This document shows, piece by piece, positions 58,755 to 64,000 of a DNA stretch of 64,000 nucleotides. The translations under genes and the position numbers were made by a program. The stretch spans positions 360,501 through 424,500 of the forward strand of contig WAEK01000021.1 in assembly GCA_011634665.1 (NCBI GenBank). Reading direction: 5' to 3'. The stretch is from Mortierella sp. BCC40632. Its lineage: Eukaryota; Mortierellomycota; Mortierellomycetes; Mortierellales; Mortierellaceae. Each line of letters opens with the position of its first letter. The stretch's first letter is position 1. The notes below the pieces were generated by a model. The model did no database searches and was not told the DNA's origin. It worked only from the letters and a program-made list of their open reading frames with translations.

Positions 58755-61145
58755 TTAGACATTGGTACTTCGGTGACCAATTGCAACAGCGACGGCACTC
58801 ATGGACATTCGCCTGCGTCTCTTGGAGATCTCGTCCTCTTCATTAGCATCAGCATCGCTGGGGTGGACCATCTCCATGTCCTGAAGAGCCTCGATGGTCG
58901 AGTGGTATCCAAAGGAATGATGGCCCATGGTCGTATCCATGGAAAGACTACCATGGTTGTTGTTGACAAGGGCCGAGTTTGAGTGGAGATTGTTGAGGGT
59001 ATTGTTGGTATTGATGTTATGGACAAGACCGTGGGCCAAGTTGTTGCCGTTGCTGTGTCCTTCCTTTGGACCCAGCGCCAGGGCGGCGGCGGCAGCGGCA
59101 GCAGCCTTGGACCGGTCAATCTCCTTTCTAAGTGCAGGAGGAATCTTCTTGCCCATTCGACTCATGACCTCATCCAAGGGCTTGGCTCGGTAGGAGCTCA
59201 CCTCGTAATGAACCTCGACACCGTTTGAGGTCTTGATCTGTCCAATTGTACCCACTGCTCGACAGACCGAATCCATGGGCGAGAGATTGATATGTCGTGT
59301 CACGGCGTCGCGACGTGAGAGGTTTGATTTGCAACCAACACAGTTCCAGAGAAGCTTTTCATGGATTGATTCGATATGGCGGACCAGGACCGCAGGACCC
59401 GCAAAGCACTGACCACATTTGGGGCATTGATGGCTCGGATTCGCGGTTGTCGAGCTGGCACTACTGCTACTCCGGCTATGCGAGACCGAAGAAGTGGGTG
59501 AGGGTGTTGGTGAGGGTGGGGAGCCTGGAACGATCGACTCACGCAACGCAGACATGCGACGTTGAGAACCAGCCGACGAGTTGGAGGACGTGGACGATTT
59601 GCGAGAACGGATGATCAAGCTTGAAGAGGTCGTGGCCGTTGAGGTAGCAGCCAAGGTCGAGGCATTCGCCGACTCGACTTCGAGTCGTCGCAGTCGACGT
59701 TCCGTCAGGTAGTTCTCATAGGGGGTAGGTTGTTGGACACCATATGAGGCCGAGGAGGGTGAGGTCGCTCTCGAAGAGTCGCACGAGGTGGACAAGTCCG
59801 TGTGCGCATACGAGGTGGAGGGCGAGGTAAAGGGCGAGGCAGAATTGACGGAAGAGAGTGACTCCATTGGGGATGAGGAAATCAGACCCCAGGGGAAGGC
59901 AAGGCTCGCGTTCGAGGCAGAAACAGAACCAGCGACCTGTTGCTGTTGCTGCTGTTGCTGTTGGCTACTGGCACGCACAATGTTGTTGGCGGCCGTGATC
60001 GAAGGAGACGAGACGACTGGCTGGCTAGCGAGAGTGTATCCCGTCGTGTCCCACGTCATGGCATGGGTTGGGACTCCGTATCCACTCGAGTACATTGAGG
60101 AGATCTCCGAGGGAGGAGAAGCCTGCGAGTGAGACTGAGATCGACGCTGCTTGGAGACAACAGGATAGGGCTGGTGTTGATGATGGTGGAGAGAGTGAGA
60201 GTGGGAGTGAGAGTGGGAATGAGAGTGGGAATGAGAGTGTTGCGAATGGACAATGGCTGAAGCAGTCGACTGAGACGACTGATCGAGTCCATATACAGCA
60301 CCGTTGGACGACGAGAACTGGAGCGCGTTCGTTGGTGACATGGTTAGCAGTTGAGGGACATTTGCAATGGGCGAAAGCGACTGAGTCGAGGCAATGCTCC
60401 AAGTTGGAGCAGAGAAAGACTCTTGGTTCCCAGCTGTATAGCTAAGGGGTGACGAGACCTGCTGGGGCGAAGGGGACTGATTCTGTTGTTGGAATGCCAA
60501 GTGCTGCTGCTGCTGCTGTTGTTGTTGAATGAGCATACGCTGCTCGACGGATAGCATACAGTCCATGCCGATGGCCATTGTTGAGACCACGGGTGTTGAT
60601 CCTGTTACCTCAGGGAGCCCAGAAGGGGAATTGGAAGCGGGCACAGGTGACGAAAGGAGGAATGAAGAGTTGCTGCTACTGCTACCATTCATATTATCTC
60701 CTGATTGCTCGCCATGTGCTCCCTTCAAGTCGCTTCGAGTCTGCGAAGAGGTCATGACTGTCGTACTGTTCACGGAGGTGTGTTGTTCCTGGCCTCTAAT
60801 GGAGTGTGCACTAAAACTGTCACGGCGATATGTCGGCTGCATCGGTCTCCGAATTTCTTGAGGCGTTGATGAGGTTGTGTCTAGGTTCGAGAGAAGAGCT
60901 GAATAGTGGCTGTTGCTCTCACCTCCCATGCTGATCATGGTCTTGTCGCCCTGGTGACTAAGCGGGTACGCGTTGAGGTCGGCAGTACTGTTGGTTCTGT
61001 AGTGCGATTGAGCCGGGGGCATTCCCATGAGAACGGGTGTCTGGAGAGGGCCGTAGATGTTCATAGTAGAAGACTGTGATGAAGCGGATGCTGGGCTTTG
61101 GAAGAGCTGATGTTGAGGGTTGAGTGGATGATGATAATGAGACAT
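58755..61145 (-). CDS. PolyQ C2H2 zinc-finger protein, probable transcription regulator
   Basis: A single-exon gene of 796 residues. The ATG at 61145 follows a GA-rich (sense CT-rich) leader. The first 570 residues are low complexity and rich in Ser, Gln, Thr and Pro. They include two Gln runs (after VEQRMLI, and at about 59939-59965), an (HS)n run of about eight His-Ser units followed by HHH, and many Ser/Thr runs. A C2H2 finger, CPKCGQCFAGPAVLVRHIE followed by SIH, lies near residue 600. It is followed by a second, divergent finger CVGCKSNLSRRDAVTRHI with a distal Cys (C2HC). The downstream segment GVEVHYEVSSYRAKPLDEVM, then KKIPPALRKEIDRSKA, is well ordered and may be a family-specific domain. 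An Ala run and Asn/His-rich tail end in KRRRRMSMSA, a likely nuclear localisation signal. I do not know a named orthologue. Confidence 0.85.
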   Translation of the reverse strand: MSHYHHPLNPQHQLFQSPASASSQSSTMNIYGPLQTPVLMGMPPAQSHYRTNSTADLNAYPLSHQGDKTMISMGGESNSHYSALLSNLDTTSSTPQEIRRPMQPTYRRDSFSAHSIRGQEQHTSVNSTTVMTSSQTRSDLKGAHGEQSGDNMNGSSSSNSSFLLSSPVPASNSPSGLPEVTGSTPVVSTMAIGMDCMLSVEQRMLIQQQQQQQQHLAFQQQNQSPSPQQVSSPLSYTAGNQESFSAPTWSIASTQSLSPIANVPQLLTMSPTNALQFSSSNGAVYGLDQSSQSTASAIVHSQHSHSHSHSHSHSHSHSLHHHQHQPYPVVSKQRRSQSHSQASPPSEISSMYSSGYGVPTHAMTWDTTGYTLASQPVVSSPSITAANNIVRASSQQQQQQQQQVAGSVSASNASLAFPWGLISSSPMESLSSVNSASPFTSPSTSYAHTDLSTSCDSSRATSPSSASYGVQQPTPYENYLTERRLRRLEVESANASTLAATSTATTSSSLIIRSRKSSTSSNSSAGSQRRMSALRESIVPGSPPSPTPSPTSSVSHSRSSSSASSTTANPSHQCPKCGQCFAGPAVLVRHIESIHEKLLWNCVGCKSNLSRRDAVTRHINLSPMDSVCRAVGTIGQIKTSNGVEVHYEVSSYRAKPLDEVMSRMGKKIPPALRKEIDRSKAAAAAAAALALGPKEGHSNGNNLAHGLVHNINTNNTLNNLHSNSALVNNNHGSLSMDTTMGHHSFGYHSTIEALQDMEMVHPSDADANEEDEISKRRRRMSMSAVAVAIGHRSTNV

Positions 61146-62614
61146 CTCAAGTCAATGAAGAACTGGTTGTGAAGAGGAGAGTGGACGAAAAGAATAGTAA
61201 AGGCGAAGGACAGGAATGAGAATGTGTATGAATGTATGTGTATAAAAGGAGGATGAAGCGAGGCAGAGGGCAAGACTGAGCAAAAGAGTAGTGGATCAAA
61301 GGCGTTATTTCGGGTTGCTGGAGGAGGTGGAGTCAAACGGAGAGAGTGCAAGTGGGGAGTGAGCACATTAGCGAACGTGGATTTAGAACGAAAAGGAGGT
61401 CAAGGCTATTTTTTTTTCTTTTTGACTGGACTTGAGAGTCAAGGTTAGAGCACGAGCGAGCACAAAGCGAAGAGAAGCGGGGGAAGATGAGATGAGGGCT
61501 GACGAGAAGAGGAAGAGAAAAGGGCCATTGTGACATGGTCGAGGGAGTCGAGGCTGGCGCTTTATAGCCGAGAGGAAGCGAGGTCGACAAGGGATCGATG
61601 CAGCAACTATATTCCAATCCGGTGTGTTCGATTGAGTCGCATTCATTCATTGATGCATGTATCAAGACGCCCTATATGTGTAATGGGTCTCCTTCACTGC
61701 CCTTGGGTCTCTGCAGCTCTGGCCATGGACGCAAAACACAACACACATGCACATAGACTGACAGACTGACATACACACAACACACACGCACGCTTGACCC
61801 AAATGCACGCAAGGCGCACATCGATGTAAACACTTTTCTCTCTGTTCATTTTGGCCCAAGTGCATACTGCAACCGGAGTTCTCTGCGTTGCCCGTGTGGG
61901 CAAGGGTGCATAGTCGAAGGGTTAGAAGGATAATGATTAATGGCAAAAGGTCAGGGATGGGCGAGGATCCGACACGGCCAGGAATCCCATCGCATGCTGA
62001 CTTGCAGGGACTATGTAAGGATGTTAATAACACGCACCTCACCCGCAGTCTCTCTTCTCCATTTTTTTCCCTCTCTCACTCTGCTTGCCACTCGTCTCCC
62101 GCTTATGTGTTTCGGTGCATCTGAGGGTGAGAAGGGCAACGCGCGCTTTTCGAATAGGATACTCCTCTGTTTGACACAATGAAAGGGACCTGGGCCCGAC
62201 AGCAGACTGCAGATGCCCAGGAAGCTAGGGCTCTCTACCAAAGTGGCCTTTACCACACGACCCATGTACAGTGGAGGACAATAGAATGGGACAGTAGGTC
62301 GTTACTCTTGCGCTGTGCTCGCTCCGTCCCACTGACCTTCCACGTTCCATCTCCAAGATCACCCACTCCCCGTTGCTCTTTTGGGGGAGCGCCCTTGTTA
62401 GCCCTGTGGCCCTTGCTGTTTGTTACCGTTAGCAAAACCCAGCCCCAGGCACACAGGGTTGCGCGCAGAGTACAGGCGGTGCAGGGATCAATGGCTGTGG
62501 GGGAGAAAGAGAGACAGAATAAGGTAAGTAAAGTGAGTGGGAGAAGGATGGGAAGAAGGAAGAGGAGAAGGAGGAGAAGGAGGAGGAGGAGGAGGAGGAG
62601 GAGAGGGGAAGCAC
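61146..62614. other. Intergenic region upstream of zinc-finger gene
   Basis: Positions 61150-61530 are GA-rich on the plus strand (CT-rich on the zinc-finger sense strand). CACA-type repeats lie at about 61738-61795 and an AGG repeat at about 62562-62604. The open frame from 62179 to 63126 translates an Arg run from the AGG repeat and is not convincing. No other gene seen. Confidence 0.55.
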
Positions 62615-62881
62615 ATGGTAAAGCCCACCGATCCACGAGCCAAGACCGCGAGAACACCAACGGCCTCCTCCACCGCCAAGGGCAAGGGAGTCGAGACACC
62701 GGTAATCGGGTATATGGGGCGCTTCCAGTGCGTGTGTGGTGGCACTGGCGTGGTCCCGGCGTGGTTGCTCACACGGCCAACCCGTCTCCCTTTTGCCCTC
62801 GCTTGTGTGTGTGCCCTCATCTTTACGCTCTCCTCAAAAAAGAAAAAATAGGTATATCGCGGATGATGTCCGAAATACGCT
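62615..62881 (+). CDS. Possible first exons of an unidentified gene
   Basis: An ATG at 62615 opens a gene-like N-terminus (MVKPTDPRAKTARTPTAS, then STAKGKGVETPVIGYMGRFQ). Splicing a GTGCGT donor after 62727 to an AAATAG acceptor before 62852 is in phase. It continues YIADDVRNTL, ending at a possible GTAGAC donor (62882). The composition and in-phase join look coding, but I do not recognise the family and cannot place further exons before the window ends. The GTAATC at 62702 is a competing donor but leads to an immediate stop with the same acceptor. Confidence 0.35.
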
Positions 62882-63715
62882 GTAGACGACCCTTTTCTCT
62901 TTCTTCATCTCGCACATCGGAGCAGCAGGCAGGTGCAGTGAGAGAGGGAAAGAGACAGAGAGAGAGACGGTTGCCGTGTGCGATGAGAATGAAGTGGCAC
63001 CCGTCGACAACGGACAGAGGATTAGAACTTCTCTTCCATGGCTACTCTCTCCTTGCCTCCTGGCAAAACCCTTTGACTTTCATTTATCTATCCTTCAAAT
63101 GGTCCCGATTCACCTTTCTTATTTGACCATTAACTTGCAGACTCTCCTTCTCTGGATGCTTTTTTTTTGTTTTTATTTTTGTTGTTTCTTCATCATTTGC
63201 GGCCATTGAATGGAGAATACTGGCAAACTGCACAAAAAAAGAAAAAAGAAAAAAGAAAACAGACTACGACGAAAGAGTACAGTCGTCCCTTGTGTAGAGT
63301 GCATTCCTGCACCCCCTTGCCCGATTTCCCTTTGAGCCTCGAAACTCCTTGCCCGGCCTTCCCCTTCGTGCGCTCTCTCTTACTTTCTCTCTGTCCATCT
63401 CTCTGTCTCCCTTTCGACGCTCTCTGTCTCCGATGAGAACACGCCCTTGTCGCGGTCGCAGACTTGGCCCAGGCGCCTTTAGACCTCCCTCCTCTCAAAC
63501 CCTTACACTTCACGGAGAGTCGGGGAAGAGCCCCTTCAATTGCCTCGCAACGATGTGAGGACGACGACGGGCAAAGAGACAAACGTCAGGCTACTGTTAC
63601 GAGCGGAAATCCGTCGTACCTCTTTTAGATTACTCCAAGACACTGGGCAGTCGATTGTGATTCACCTTTTGTCAATCCTCTCTTTCGCTTTCTCTCTCTC
63701 TTTCTCTTTCTATCT

Positions 63716-63757
<42 letters not shown>

Positions 63758-64000
63758 GCGTGTGTCTGTATGTCTATCTGTTTGTCATTCTGCTGTCATG
63801 CTTTGAGATTAACCCCGCCTCTTTTCATCCTTCTCCTCCCGCCTTCTTCTCCCTCAGTCTGTCCGTCGGCCGCTCTCTGTCTCCTGGTCGCCAGAGACAT
63901 ACGCACGCGCACATACACGACCGTCCCCGCTCCGGCAGCACATTCACACACGAGCGAAAACCACGTAGAAGGCGGGGCACACGGCTTACCATAGCCTACG
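62882..64000. other. Right-edge region with CT repeats
   Basis: I can support no gene. It contains pyrimidine-rich stretches at about 63350-63425 and 63680-63755, including (CT)17 at 63721-63754, and could be the remaining introns of the gene begun at 62615 or the leader of a gene beyond the right edge. Confidence 0.45.
63721..63754 (+). repeat. (CT)n microsatellite near right edge
   Basis: About 17 uninterrupted CT units within a longer pyrimidine stretch. Confidence 0.95.

Noticed and set aside
62179..63126. Plus-strand open frame of 315 codons
   Set aside because: Its middle is an Arg run translated from an AGG repeat, the rest has no family resemblance, and a better coding frame (62615) overlaps it.

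Overview
The window is a stretch of nuclear genome from an intron-rich fungus. GT-AG introns, a DASH-complex Dad2, a Ppz-type phosphatase with a Ser/Pro/Gln-rich N-terminus, a DGAT1-type acyltransferase, many homopolymer A/T runs and very pyrimidine-rich gene leaders suggest an early-diverging lineage such as Mortierellomycota. The lineage is an inference from gene content and style; I cannot run a search. There is no bacterial, phage or CRISPR feature, and I found no rRNA or tRNA by eye.

Left part (1-24 kb). A truncated AOS-family (BioF-like) aminotransferase on the minus strand diverges from DIS3/RRP44 (exosome nuclease). Then come an uncharacterised His-rich/coiled-coil protein, a Ras-type GTPase with a 12-nt microexon and two irregular introns, and a large disordered protein of unknown function. 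On the minus strand follow a C2-domain protein and a PPZ-type Ser/Thr phosphatase.

Middle part (26-39 kb). Here lie a small DAD2-like kinetochore gene, ARV1 (sterol/GPI-lipid homeostasis) in six short exons, and COG3 (Golgi tethering) on the minus strand in at least eleven exons. COG3 diverges from a mitochondrial SLC25 carrier. NDUFS7 (complex I PSST subunit, minus strand) diverges from the next gene, a DDT/WHIM chromatin protein.

Right part (39-64 kb). The DDT/WHIM protein is followed by a small multi-exon membrane protein, a DGAT1-like MBOAT acyltransferase, and an AAAP amino-acid transporter with a disordered extension of about 1,000 residues. After these come a polyQ zinc-finger protein on the minus strand and the first exons of a possible further gene. 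The genes look like ordinary dispersed housekeeping and regulatory loci. I see no co-operating cluster and no convincing new biological system.

The points most worth a second look are gene-structural. They are the Ras microexon and defective-looking introns, the T16/A19 run at the ARV1 donor, the missing Asp in the DGAT1 FYxDWWN motif, the transporter's giant tail, and the consistent sense-strand CT bias upstream of start codons. Exon boundaries were placed by hand from reading frame, splice motifs and remembered family conservation.
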